This document shows, piece after piece, positions 1 through 8,762 of a stretch of 58,002 bases of DNA. Below the pieces are notes generated by a model, which was not told the origin of the DNA, did not search any database, and saw nothing but the letters and a program-made list of their open reading frames with translations. How positions within the stretch are numbered: the stretch's first letter is position 1; the number at the start of each line of letters is the position of its first letter. A program made the translations under genes and the position numbers. Source of the stretch: Flavobacteriales bacterium UBA1937 (GTDB lineage Bacteria; Bacteroidota; Bacteroidia; Flavobacteriales; Weeksellaceae); NCBI GenBank assembly GCA_002337005.1, contig DDFD01000075.1, forward strand, positions 1 to 58,002, given 5' to 3'.

Positions 1-280
1 CAAACACAATAGAAAATTTAAAAACAGATGGTAATGCCTTTTCAAAATCAAAAATTAGACTGCCTAAAAATACCAAAACGAGCATCACACCAAATGAAAT
101 TCCTAGTTTTTTTGGTAATGGCAGGTTAGGATTATCTAAGTAATAAGCCAATCCCCAAGCTAATCCAAATGCAAAACCGTAAAAAAGTTCTAACCATAAT
201 CCGCCACTTTCGAGTAAAAAATGATTGATAAAAAAACTGATTAAAGTTCCTGCAAGTGTGTAGATTAGAGCTCTTTTCAT
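1..280 (-). CDS. Membrane protein, partial (C-terminus beyond window)
   Basis: The first 93 codons of a leftward gene are visible, opening MKRALIYTLAGTLISFFINH at an ATG at 278-280 and running off the left edge. The visible part is almost entirely hydrophobic, with about three membrane segments (residues ~5-27, ~30-50 and ~62-82) separated by short polar loops, one of them LDNPNLPLPKK. I do not recognise the family. The gene is transcribed divergently from icmF, and a Bacteroidetes -7-like box (TACTTTTG on this strand, 295-302) lies just upstream. An integral inner-membrane protein is clear; any transport or enzymatic role cannot be stated from this fragment. Confidence 0.7.
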   Translation of the reverse strand, partial: MKRALIYTLAGTLISFFINHFLLESGGLWLELFYGFAFGLAWGLAYYLDNPNLPLPKKLGISFGVMLVLVFLGSLIFDFEKALPSVFKFSIVF

Positions 281-294
281 TTCTAAAAATTTTT

Positions 295-302
295 GCAAAA
301 GT
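295..302 (-). promoter_or_regulatory. -7 box of the leftward membrane-protein gene
   Basis: TACTTTTG on the minus strand fits the Bacteroidetes -7 consensus TAnnTTTG and lies 15 bases before the ATG. No clear -33 TTTG is visible. Confidence 0.4.
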
Positions 303-331
303 AATTAATTTAAAAATTACCTCGAATTTTT

Positions 332-339
332 TATATTTG
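332..339 (+). promoter_or_regulatory. -7 box of icmF
   Basis: TATATTTG is a perfect match to the Bacteroidetes sigma-ABfr -7 element, 20 bases before the icmF ATG at 359, giving a short leader. Confidence 0.55.
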
Positions 340-358
340 AAACCAATCTAAAGTAAAT

Positions 359-3300
359 ATGAACACAGAAAAATATCAACCCAAAAATAAAGTAAGAGTA
401 GTTACCGCAGCTTCATTATTTGATGGACACGATGCAGCAATTAATATTATGCGCAGAATGATTCAAGCAACTGGTTGCGAAGTCATTCATCTAGGGCACG
501 ATAAATCTGCCGAAGAAGTTGTAAACACTGCAATTCAGGAAGACGCTAATGCGATTGCACTTACCTCTTATCAAGGTGGTCACAACGAATATTTTAAATA
601 CATCTACGATTTATTAAGAGAAAAAAATTCGCCTCAAATCAAAATTTTTGGAGGCGGAGGCGGCGTAATTCTTCCCGAAGAAATTAAAGATTTAATGGAC
701 TACGGAATTGATAGGATTTATTCACCAGACGACGGTAGAGAAATGGGTTTGCAAGGGATGATAGATGATTTGGTGCAAAAATCTGATTTTGCAACAGGTG
801 AAAACATTTCAGTTTCAGATATTGAAAATATTAAATTTGAAGATGCTAAATCAATCGCTCAAGTCATTTCGGCAGTAGAAAATTTCTCTGATGAAAAACC
901 TGAACTGGTTTCAGCACTTAAAGAAAAAGCAAAAAATTACAATATTCCCATCATCGGAATCACAGGAACTGGCGGTGCTGGAAAATCTTCTCTCACAGAT
1001 GAATTGGTGCGTAGATTTTTAAGAGCCAATCCAGATAAAAAAATCGCTATAATTTCTGTTGATCCAAGTAAAAAGAAAACAGGAGGTGCACTTTTGGGTG
1101 ATAGAATTAGAATGAATTCTATTAATGACAAACGTGTTTATATGCGTTCTATGGCAACTCGTGAGAACAATGTTTCGGTGTCGCCTTATATTCATTCTGC
1201 GTTGGATGTTTTGAAAATTTCAAATCCTGATATTATCATTTTAGAAACGTCGGGAATTGGTCAATCTGGTTCAGAAATTACCGAAATTGCAGATGTTTCG
1301 ATGTATGTAATGACACCAGAATACGGTGCTTCTACTCAATTGGAAAAAATTGATATGTTGGATTATGCAGATTTAATTGCTCTCAATAAATCCGATAAAC
1401 GTGGCGCTCTTGATGCTTTACAAGCGGTAAGAAAACAGTTTCAAAGAAATCATACTTTGTTTGAAAAACCTTTGGAAGAAATGCCTGTTTTTTCTACAAA
1501 GGCTAGTCAGTTCAACGATTGGGGAACTACAGAAGTTTATAATCAATTAATTAAAAAATTAAACTCAAAATTTTCAGAATTAAATTTAAATGAATATTCT
1601 GAACAAAACGTTTCTGAAGATTCTACCATTATTCCTCCAAAAAGAGTGCGTTATCTTTCTGAAATTGTGGATAATAACAAAAACTACGACAAACATATAG
1701 AAGAACAAGCCTTAATTGCTAAAAAAATGTATCTGATTGACGGTGCAAAAGCCTTAATAGAAGATGACGAACATACTACCGATAAACTCGAAAAAGTATT
1801 TTTAAAAACAAAAAAAGAGCTTTCGGAAGAAAACCGATTGTTTCTACAAGGCTGGAAAAACTTCAAAGAAGAAATGAAGCAAGATAGCTTCTCTTACTTG
1901 GTTCGTGGAAAAGAAATTAAGGTAGAAACCAAATACGAAAGTCTTTCTCATCTTAAAATTCCAAAAATATCTTTACCAAGATTTCAAGATTGGGGCGATC
2001 TCATTCGTTGGAAAGGTCAGGAAAATGTTCCAGGAGCGTTTCCTTATACTGCGGGAATTTATCCTTTCAAAAGAACTGGCGAAGATCCTACAAGAATGTT
2101 TGCAGGAGAAGGCGGGCCAGAAAGAACTAACCGAAGATTTCACTACGTTTCTGCGGAGATGCCTGCAAAAAGACTTTCTACAGCTTTCGATTCTGTTACT
2201 TTATATGGTCAAGACCCTGCGTTACCACCAGATATTTACGGAAAAATTGGAAATGCGGGTGTTTCGATTGCGACTTTGGACGATGCTAAAAAATTGTATT
2301 CAGGGTTTGATTTAATTAATGCCTTGACTTCGGTTTCGATGACGATTAATGGACCTGCACCAATGATTTTGGCGTTTTTTATGAATGCGGCGATTGATCA
2401 AAATGTAGAGAAATATATTAATCAGGTTGAGGTTAAGGTTGAGTTTGAGAAAAAGTTAGAAGAAATTTTAAAAAATAAATTTGACGATAAAGGGTTAAAA
2501 AGACCAGTTTATCACGGAAATTTACCTGAAAGCAACAACGGATTGGGTTTAAAACTTTTAGGTTTAACAGGTGATGAAATATTAGACGCAGAAACCTACG
2601 AAAAAATTAAAAACGAAACCATCGCAACTGTTCGTGGAACAGTTCAAGCCGATATTTTGAAGGAAGATCAAGCACAAAATACTTGTATTTTTTCTACAGA
2701 ATTTGCTTTGAGATTAATGGGTGATGTTCAGGAATATTTCATCGAAAATAAAGTTCGAAATTTTTATTCGGTTTCTATTTCTGGTTATCATATTGCCGAA
2801 GCAGGCGCAAATCCGATTTCGCAATTGGCATTTACTTTAGCAAATGGTTTCACGTATGTGGAATATTATTTGAGCAGAGGAATGAATATCAATGATTTTG
2901 CACCGAATTTATCCTTCTTTTTCTCGAATGGAATCGATCCAGAATATGCGGTAATTGGTAGAGTTGCAAGAAGAATTTGGGCAAAAGCGATGAAGGAAAA
3001 ATATCACGCCAATGAACGTTCTCAAATGTTGAAATACCACATTCAAACTTCTGGGCGTTCTCTTCACGCGCAAGAAATTGATTTTAACGATATTAGAACA
3101 ACTTTGCAAGCGCTTTATGCTATTTATGATAATTGCAATTCGCTTCACACCAATGCTTACGACGAAGCGATTACCACGCCAACTGAAGAATCAGTACGTA
3201 GAGCAATGGCAATTCAGTTGATTATCAACAAAGAACTCGGTTTGGCGAAAAATGAAAATCCGTTGCAAGGTTCTTTCATCATCGAAGAATTAACCGATTT

Positions 3301-3733
3301 GGTGGAAGAAGCAGTTTACGCAGAATTTGACAGAATTACAGAACGAGGCGGAGTTCTCGGCGCGATGGAAACGATGTATCAACGTTCAAAAATTCAGGAA
3401 GAATCGATGCATTACGAATGGTTGAAACATACCGGAGAATACCCAATTATTGGTGTAAATACTTTCTTGGGAAAAGACGGTTCGCCAACGGTTTTACCTG
3501 GAGAAGTGATTCGTTCTACCGAAGAAGAAAAGCAATTGCAGATTAAAAATTTACAAAATTTCCAGAAATCAAATGAAGATAAATCTGATGAATGGCTGAA
3601 AAGACTTCAACTTTCTGCCATCAACCAAAAAAATCTTTTTGAAGTGATGATGGAAGCTGTAAAATATTGTTCATTAGGACAAATTACTGACGCGCTTTTT
3701 GAAGTGGGCGGAAAGTATAGAAGGAATATGTAA
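359..3733 (+). CDS. icmF: Fused isobutyryl-CoA mutase (IcmF) with built-in G-protein chaperone
   Basis: This 1124-residue protein has the three-part layout of IcmF. An N-terminal B12-binding domain (~11-150) contains DGHDAAINIMRR, whose histidine is the expected lower cobalt ligand. A MeaI/G3E GTPase domain (~190-450) has the P-loop GITGTGGAGKSS. The C-terminal acyl-CoA mutase barrel (~560-1110) contains RMFAGEGGPERTNRRF. IcmF interconverts isobutyryl-CoA and n-butyryl-CoA using coenzyme B12, and the GTPase part loads and protects the cofactor. Specificity can be read from the sequence: F581 in RMFAGEG and Q773 in AQNTCIF replace the Tyr and Arg that methylmalonyl-CoA mutases use, as is known for IcmF. 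The length is normal, it is intact, it has its own promoter and it ends at a strong terminator, so it is monocistronic. Methylmalonyl-CoA mutase is the alternative, disfavoured by these residues. Confidence 0.93.
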   Translation: MNTEKYQPKNKVRVVTAASLFDGHDAAINIMRRMIQATGCEVIHLGHDKSAEEVVNTAIQEDANAIALTSYQGGHNEYFKYIYDLLREKNSPQIKIFGGGGGVILPEEIKDLMDYGIDRIYSPDDGREMGLQGMIDDLVQKSDFATGENISVSDIENIKFEDAKSIAQVISAVENFSDEKPELVSALKEKAKNYNIPIIGITGTGGAGKSSLTDELVRRFLRANPDKKIAIISVDPSKKKTGGALLGDRIRMNSINDKRVYMRSMATRENNVSVSPYIHSALDVLKISNPDIIILETSGIGQSGSEITEIADVSMYVMTPEYGASTQLEKIDMLDYADLIALNKSDKRGALDALQAVRKQFQRNHTLFEKPLEEMPVFSTKASQFNDWGTTEVYNQLIKKLNSKFSELNLNEYSEQNVSEDSTIIPPKRVRYLSEIVDNNKNYDKHIEEQALIAKKMYLIDGAKALIEDDEHTTDKLEKVFLKTKKELSEENRLFLQGWKNFKEEMKQDSFSYLVRGKEIKVETKYESLSHLKIPKISLPRFQDWGDLIRWKGQENVPGAFPYTAGIYPFKRTGEDPTRMFAGEGGPERTNRRFHYVSAEMPAKRLSTAFDSVTLYGQDPALPPDIYGKIGNAGVSIATLDDAKKLYSGFDLINALTSVSMTINGPAPMILAFFMNAAIDQNVEKYINQVEVKVEFEKKLEEILKNKFDDKGLKRPVYHGNLPESNNGLGLKLLGLTGDEILDAETYEKIKNETIATVRGTVQADILKEDQAQNTCIFSTEFALRLMGDVQEYFIENKVRNFYSVSISGYHIAEAGANPISQLAFTLANGFTYVEYYLSRGMNINDFAPNLSFFFSNGIDPEYAVIGRVARRIWAKAMKEKYHANERSQMLKYHIQTSGRSLHAQEIDFNDIRTTLQALYAIYDNCNSLHTNAYDEAITTPTEESVRRAMAIQLIINKELGLAKNENPLQGSFIIEELTDLVEEAVYAEFDRITERGGVLGAMETMYQRSKIQEESMHYEWLKHTGEYPIIGVNTFLGKDGSPTVLPGEVIRSTEEEKQLQIKNLQNFQKSNEDKSDEWLKRLQLSAINQKNLFEVMMEAVKYCSLGQITDALFEVGGKYRRNM

Positions 3734-3762
3734 CCGAAATTTGGCTTTCAAATTAAAGTTAG

Positions 3763-3789
3763 AAATCTCTGAATTTTTCAGAGATTTTT
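3763..3789 (+). terminator. Rho-independent terminator of icmF
   Basis: The stem AAATCTCTGAA/TTCAGAGATTT (3763-3773 with 3777-3787) has a 3-nt loop and is followed by T residues, 30 bases after the icmF stop codon. Confidence 0.75.
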
Positions 3790-3808
3790 GGTTTTTCTGC
3801 ATCTTTTT

Positions 3809-3825
3809 GTAACTTTCCTCGTCTA
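3809..3825 (+). promoter_or_regulatory. Possible ECF-type promoter of the Cys-rich peptide/sigma operon
   Basis: GTAAC (3809-3813) and CGTCTA (3820-3825) match ECF -35 and -10 motifs and suggest autoregulation by the downstream sigma factor. The spacing between them (6 bases) is too short for both to belong to one promoter, so only the CGTCTA part is plausible as it stands. Confidence 0.25.
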
Positions 3826-3851
3826 TTGTATGAACCTTAAAATTTTATACA

Positions 3852-3947
3852 ATGAAAAATTCTAAAAACGATTGTACTTGCAACTGCGAAAATTGTAATA
3901 ATGGAAATTGCCAAAATTGTACCTGTAAAAATTGTGACTGTAAATAA
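3852..3947 (+). CDS. 31-residue cysteine-rich (metallothionein-like) peptide
   Basis: A short open frame starts at ATG 3852 and ends with TAA at 3945-3947. It encodes 31 residues, of which 9 are Cys, in repeated CxC and NC motifs (DCTCNCENC, NCQNCTCKNCDCK), with many Asn and Lys. This composition is typical of small metal-binding, metallothionein-like peptides. It ends 7 bases before the start of the ECF sigma gene, so the two are almost certainly co-transcribed. No family is recognised. The regular Cys spacing and the strict absence of other hydrophobic residues argue for a real peptide rather than a chance frame. Its role could be metal or redox buffering, or signalling to the sigma factor. 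Confidence 0.6.
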   Translation: MKNSKNDCTCNCENCNNGNCQNCTCKNCDCK

Positions 3948-3954
3948 AACTGTA

Positions 3955-4503
3955 ATGAACACCAAAGACGTTTGGAATATTTATCATAGAGATTTACAAC
4001 AATTTATCATCAGCAAAGTAAAAGATTCATCTATTGCTGATGATATTTTGCAAGATACTTTTATTAAAATTCACACTAAATTGTCTACACTTCAAGAAGA
4101 GGATAAACTCAAGTCTTGGGTTTTCAGTATTGCTAGAAATTCGGTGTTAGATTTTTTTAGAGCATCAAATAATACGGTTTTTTTTGAAAAATTCGAAGAG
4201 ATTGAAAATGAGACAGAAGAAAATTTAGGTGATCATTCTGCGCATGATTGCCTTCGAGGAATTATTATTAATCTTCCTAAAAAATATAGACAGCCATTGT
4301 TTCTATATGATATAAAAGGATTGAAACAAAGTGAAATTGCAAATCAGCTTCATCTTTCTTTACCTACCGTTAAATCACAGATACAGCGCGCTAGAAAACA
4401 AATTGCACAAGGTTTTATGGATTGTTGTGGTTTTGTAAAGAATGATAATGGACAACTTGTAGGAGAAATAAAACCAAAAGAAGAATGTAAAATTTGTAAA
4501 TAA
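3955..4503 (+). CDS. sigZ: ECF RNA polymerase sigma factor, SigZ-like
   Basis: The start is placed at ATG 3955 (MNTKDVWNIYHRDLQQFI), because an earlier in-frame ATG lies inside the Cys-rich peptide gene. The product has 182 residues. Sigma region 2 (~1-75) includes DDILQDTFIKIHTKL and the helix WVFSIARNSVLDFFR. Region 4 (~105-160) includes RQPLFLYDIKGLKQSEIANQ and LPTVKSQIQRARKQIAQGF. The C-terminal tail carries Cys residues in DCCGF and ECKICK, a feature of SigZ-type sigma factors that could bind metal or sense thiol state. No anti-sigma gene follows. Regulation may instead work through the Cys tail and the neighbouring Cys-rich peptide. It would direct RNA polymerase to stress promoters not identified here. 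Confidence 0.85.
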   Translation: MNTKDVWNIYHRDLQQFIISKVKDSSIADDILQDTFIKIHTKLSTLQEEDKLKSWVFSIARNSVLDFFRASNNTVFFEKFEEIENETEENLGDHSAHDCLRGIIINLPKKYRQPLFLYDIKGLKQSEIANQLHLSLPTVKSQIQRARKQIAQGFMDCCGFVKNDNGQLVGEIKPKEECKICK

Positions 4504-4553
4504 TTTAATAGACTTTAACAATTATTTTTTGTTATTAATTAAAAATACATCTA

Positions 4554-4561
4554 TATCTTTG
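4554..4561 (+). promoter_or_regulatory. -7 box of the desaturase gene
   Basis: TATCTTTG matches TAnnTTTG and lies 22 bases before the desaturase ATG. The desaturase therefore probably has its own housekeeping promoter in addition to any read-through from the sigma gene. Confidence 0.5.
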
Positions 4562-4583
4562 AGCCGAAGAAAATTATTATGTA

Positions 4584-5639
4584 ATGAATAACGAAAACGA
4601 GATTGTAGAAGACCTTAAAAACTGGAAAGAACTTATAAAACCATATGCTACTCCTGAAACTAAATTAGCTAAAAACCAAATATATAACACCTTTTTGCCT
4701 TTTGTTATGTTGCTGATTGCGGCAGCAATTGTATATGAGTATTCTATTTGGGCTACTATTTTTATTTCTCTTTTGGCAGGACTGTTTTTGACTAGAGTTT
4801 TTATTATTCAGCACGATTGTGGTCATCAATCTTTTTTCCCTGATAGAAAATTAAATGATACAATGGGATTTATTTCTAGTTTGGTTACTTGTATTCCTTA
4901 TAGATATTGGGCTCGTTCTCATAATCACCATCATGCGCATCAAGGTCAGTTAGATACCAGAACCATAGGAGATGTTACATTGCTTACTGTTAAAGAATAC
5001 AGCGAGCTTTCTAATTGGGGAAAAATTAAATACAGAATTTACCGTTCTGTGCCTGTAATGTTTGTGATTGGGCCAGTTTATTACATATTTATTCATAATA
5101 GAATTCCTTTTATCAAATTTAAAGGCTGGGATAAAGAGCGTAAACATTTGGTTTTAACCAATTTTTATCTTTTAGCGTTTTATCTTATTTTGGCATTAAT
5201 AATGAGCATTCCAAGTTTTGACTTTTGGTATGGGCTTAAAAAGTTAACCATCATCTATATTCCGGTTTTATTAACTTTTGTATTTACAGCTATTTGGTTT
5301 TTCTATATGCAACATCAGCATAATCCTAATTATAAAGCTTGGAAACAAGATTGGCAGTTTTTATTAGCCGCCATTAGAGGTAGTTCTTATTATAAATTGC
5401 CTAAAATTTTCAATTTTTTTACGGGGAATATTGGTTATCATCACATTCATCATCTTGCGCCGAAAGTTCCTTTTTATAAATTAGAAAAATGCAGCAAAGA
5501 AAATCCAATTTTCCAGAAACACGTTGCCACTATTACACTTTTCAGTAGTATTAAGTACGCATTTTATACGCTTTGGGATGAAGAAAATTACAGAATGATT
5601 ACCTTCCGCCAATTAAAAAAAATTAGAGTAAAAGCATAA
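4584..5639 (+). CDS. Membrane fatty acid desaturase
   Basis: This 351-residue protein has the three histidine boxes of membrane di-iron desaturases: HDCGH (residues ~84-88), HNHHHAH (~115-121) and HHIHH near residue 287. Four or more hydrophobic segments lie between them (~35-75, ~150-175, ~190-215, ~225-245). The family introduces a cis double bond into acyl chains of membrane lipids, usually for adaptation to cold or membrane stress, in the inner membrane. The position of the double bond (delta-12/omega-6 type or other) cannot be read from the motifs. It lies 80 bases after the sigma gene on the same strand and ends at a bidirectional terminator. The Cys-rich peptide, sigma factor and desaturase could form one stress response, but this is inference. 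Confidence 0.88.
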   Translation: MNNENEIVEDLKNWKELIKPYATPETKLAKNQIYNTFLPFVMLLIAAAIVYEYSIWATIFISLLAGLFLTRVFIIQHDCGHQSFFPDRKLNDTMGFISSLVTCIPYRYWARSHNHHHAHQGQLDTRTIGDVTLLTVKEYSELSNWGKIKYRIYRSVPVMFVIGPVYYIFIHNRIPFIKFKGWDKERKHLVLTNFYLLAFYLILALIMSIPSFDFWYGLKKLTIIYIPVLLTFVFTAIWFFYMQHQHNPNYKAWKQDWQFLLAAIRGSSYYKLPKIFNFFTGNIGYHHIHHLAPKVPFYKLEKCSKENPIFQKHVATITLFSSIKYAFYTLWDEENYRMITFRQLKKIRVKA

Positions 5640-5644
5640 AAATC

Positions 5645-5677
5645 AAAACCGTCTCGTGAAAACAAGACGGTTTTTTT
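5645..5677. terminator. Bidirectional terminator between convergent genes
   Basis: AAAACCGTCT (5645-5654) pairs with AGACGGTTTT (5665-5674), flanked by A and T tracts. It serves the desaturase gene and the convergent VIT-domain gene. Confidence 0.8.
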
Positions 5678-5690
5678 ATCAATTAAAAAT

Positions 5691-8681
5691 TTAAAACTTA
5701 AACTCTGCAATCAAAATACCATCGCCATTTCCTGTGCTCGATTTTTTAGATTTATTAAAAACCACTATTTGTCTTTCTTGTTTACCCGAAGCATAATTAA
5801 TAAATATCTCTGCCATCAAAGAAGTAGGCCCCGAAACAGATACTTGATTTTCGCCATAGAAATTGGTTTCTATTTTATATGTTCCTTTGATTGCTTTTTT
5901 TAGTAGAAACTGTTCTGGTCCGAAACCGCCTGTAAAATCATCACTCAATCTGCCGCCAATTTCTGTAGATTTGTGACTATACATACATTTTTCGCCATTA
6001 GGATCAGTCACCCAAAGATCAATATCGGTATTGTCTTTATTCCAATTAAGTGCTACTCTTACATCTACTGGTAAATCGGCAATCAGTTTTTCATTAATTT
6101 TAGAGAGGTCAAGTTCATTTTTATGTCTAGAAATCATTTCATTAAGCTCCATTAAAACAGTTTCTTCAATTCCGAAATCTCTGTCTGCTAATTCTTGCGT
6201 ATAACTTCTATTGAAAATTTTATAAATAGTATCAAGAGCTTCCTGATGTTTTCCGTTATCTTCCAAAGCAAGAGCGTAATCTCTATAACTTTGAGGATCA
6301 AAAGGTCTCCATTCTAAAACTTTACCAAAAATCCAAAGTTCTTTATCATAGAATTTCGTTTCTTTTAATTTATAGGCAAGAAGTTTGTACAATTCTTCGT
6401 TTTCTAGATCTAAATCTGCGATAGAACTTAAAACCCTCATTGCTAATTTCGGATTGTTTTTTTCGAATAAAAGTTGAGCCACATCAAAGTAAAAGCTTGG
6501 AGTTTGTAGATATTTTTCTCTTTGAACCAAATATTCATTGTAAATTCCTTCTGCACTTGAAATTTTATCAAAAACATTCATATATTCTGCATCAGATTTT
6601 ATATCTACTACTGTAATTTTTCCTGAATTTGGTTGATAACTGTCATCCAAATTTTTATCCTCTCGCTTAATTTCCATTGCATTTACTGCAACACCAGAAG
6701 CTCTTCCTTCTAAAGCTTGAGTAGCACTCGCTGTAATATCTGTTTTTCTTTGTGTTCCATAACCAACCATTACCACTTCTTCTATTTCTTTTGATTTGGT
6801 AGTGTCAGTTCTTGTATTTCTTCTTTCTCTATTTCTTCTGGATGTGTTTTCAGAAATTCCTCTTGTTCTTACTGAATCCCTTTTCGAAGTAGGTTCTGGA
6901 TATTTTTTCTTTGGAGTAAAATCTGTTTTCCACCAAGTTTTTAGATTCTCGGTCATACTTTCTGCACGTTGCATCAAATTATTTACTCTGTTTTCTCTTT
7001 GTGCCAAAACATTTTTCATTTGGTTATCATACTCAGTTTTTAATTCTGAAGGTGGCGTAATTTCATATTTTACATAATCGCTCACATTTTCCAAAACAAT
7101 TAAGCTCGAATTCATTGTAACAATACCGAATTGTTTGCCCAAATTTTTGATGTCGTCTTTGTTTTTATCAGCAAAAAGTTCGAGTTCTGCAATTTTCTTT
7201 TGTGCCCAAAATTGAGCAATTTCCCAATCTTCTACTGTATTTTCATCGGCGTTTAATTTCACTACTTTTTCAATAGTTGGCGTATTTCCAAATCCGAAAA
7301 GTAGAGTAATTTCGTTGTTTTTTCTTGAGGAAATTCCAGAAATATTAAAACCATTTTCTACTGTTTGTGCTAGAGTAGGATAGACTTCGGACACGGTTCT
7401 ATTTTCTTTAATTCCTAAAAATTTTAAATTTTGGTACAATAGTTTTTTCACTTCACTTTTTGCAGAACTTTGTGTTAAATTTAGCAATTCGCCACCAGTT
7501 TTTAAACTGATGAATTTCAACTGACTGAAATTAGCTTTTGCTGAAGAAACAACGGTGTAAACTGGTTTATTTAATCTTAAATTCAAATCACCAAAAGAAG
7601 AAATTCCATCAGAAAAAATTAGATATTCTCCAACATTTTCTAAATTTTTGAGCTTGCCAAAATCGGTTCCACCATCGTATTTCACAGATTTTAGTTCGGT
7701 TTTTAGGTTGTCCCAATTTCCATTTTTTATAGTGTAAACTTTTCCTTCTTCAAAATCATTGTTGAGGTAAGCTATTTTTACCGAAATATTTTGAACCGCT
7801 TTGAAATATTCATCTAAAAGTTCAAATTCTTTTTCGTGATTGGCTTTTTTTGCACTCAAAGAATTATCCCAAATCAATCCTATTTTTGATGGAAGATTTT
7901 TGGCTCTAGAACTGGCATTGATGTTTACATTGGCTAAAAAATAGAAATTTCCACCGCTTGCATTTTGCATTACCACCGCATTTTTATCGTCACTTTGAGG
8001 AAGATTTACCTTTAAATTCCCTGTAGTTTTATAATTTATTTTTTTTGTTTCGGCAATCCAAACATTTCCATTTTTTACAAAATCAAATTCACCGTTTGGT
8101 TTTTCTTCCAATTGAGGCGTAGTGAAATTTTCAAAAACAGAAGTTTTTAATTTAAATTCAGGAATGGCTTTTTCAAGATCCAAAGGCAAGAAATACTGTA
8201 GATTGCCACCCGATTTTTTCAATTCTTGGTGATAGGTAATTTGCACAGTTCTGGTAGAATTGGGCATAATCGGATAAATTCTCGTACGAAAATTATTGCC
8301 TTCTACTTTTTCTAAAATTCCAGGATCAACTCGTCTTTTTTCGATACTTTCGAAAACTTCTTTGGCTTTTTCTTTTTCCACAGGAACTGCATTTCTCAAT
8401 TTTCCATTAATGTCGAGAGCATAACCACTTACAGAAACACCTTCTAGAAGTGGAAAAGTGAGTCTTCCCTCTAAAATTCTAGTTGCATTGCTTCGGAAAA
8501 CCATCGTCATTATAGTGGTAGAAATGTTTCCTGCAATTTTGACTTGGATATCTAGTTTGTCTAAATTTACTTCATTAGTTGGTTTGAAATCACCTTTAGT
8601 ATTAGGTATTTCTAATTTCGGAGTTTGCGCCATTGCAACAACTGAAAACATCATCAGTAAAAAGGCATATATCTTTTTCAT
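5691..8681 (-). CDS. Secreted VIT/vWA-like protein with TPR and DUF2135 domains and a SusC-like insert
   Basis: The start is placed at ATG 8681, giving MKKIYAFLLMMFSVVAMAQ, a clear signal peptide; a second ATG lies three codons upstream. The 996-residue product has a VIT (inter-alpha-trypsin inhibitor) domain at ~30-160, including FPLLEGVSVSGYALDINGK. A degenerate von Willebrand A-like domain follows (~250-420, with GLIWDNSLSA). At ~630-665 is a stretch EEVVMVGYGTQRKTDITAS and ALEGRASGVAV, which looks exactly like the start of a SusC/RagA TonB receptor plug. TPR-like helices (~720-870) follow, then a C-terminal DUF2135 beta domain (~890-985) with DIDLWVTDPNGE. The protein is probably periplasmic or on the outer membrane. 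The family function is unknown. The plug-like insert is odd and is discussed in the findings. Confidence 0.8.
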   Translation of the reverse strand: MKKIYAFLLMMFSVVAMAQTPKLEIPNTKGDFKPTNEVNLDKLDIQVKIAGNISTTIMTMVFRSNATRILEGRLTFPLLEGVSVSGYALDINGKLRNAVPVEKEKAKEVFESIEKRRVDPGILEKVEGNNFRTRIYPIMPNSTRTVQITYHQELKKSGGNLQYFLPLDLEKAIPEFKLKTSVFENFTTPQLEEKPNGEFDFVKNGNVWIAETKKINYKTTGNLKVNLPQSDDKNAVVMQNASGGNFYFLANVNINASSRAKNLPSKIGLIWDNSLSAKKANHEKEFELLDEYFKAVQNISVKIAYLNNDFEEGKVYTIKNGNWDNLKTELKSVKYDGGTDFGKLKNLENVGEYLIFSDGISSFGDLNLRLNKPVYTVVSSAKANFSQLKFISLKTGGELLNLTQSSAKSEVKKLLYQNLKFLGIKENRTVSEVYPTLAQTVENGFNISGISSRKNNEITLLFGFGNTPTIEKVVKLNADENTVEDWEIAQFWAQKKIAELELFADKNKDDIKNLGKQFGIVTMNSSLIVLENVSDYVKYEITPPSELKTEYDNQMKNVLAQRENRVNNLMQRAESMTENLKTWWKTDFTPKKKYPEPTSKRDSVRTRGISENTSRRNRERRNTRTDTTKSKEIEEVVMVGYGTQRKTDITASATQALEGRASGVAVNAMEIKREDKNLDDSYQPNSGKITVVDIKSDAEYMNVFDKISSAEGIYNEYLVQREKYLQTPSFYFDVAQLLFEKNNPKLAMRVLSSIADLDLENEELYKLLAYKLKETKFYDKELWIFGKVLEWRPFDPQSYRDYALALEDNGKHQEALDTIYKIFNRSYTQELADRDFGIEETVLMELNEMISRHKNELDLSKINEKLIADLPVDVRVALNWNKDNTDIDLWVTDPNGEKCMYSHKSTEIGGRLSDDFTGGFGPEQFLLKKAIKGTYKIETNFYGENQVSVSGPTSLMAEIFINYASGKQERQIVVFNKSKKSSTGNGDGILIAEFKF

Positions 8682-8762
8682 AGCGTACATATTTTGGATT
8701 ATACTATGTAAGATGTAGATTTTTTACAATCAGTTGGAATTGGGTGTGAGAAATTTTAAATT

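Noticed and set aside
3901..3954. Earlier ATG for the sigma factor
   Set aside because: It lies inside the Cys-rich peptide gene, and the conserved protein begins at 3955.
6796..7077. Plus-strand 93-codon frame
   Set aside because: A shadow of the VIT-domain gene, with low-complexity hydrophobic composition.
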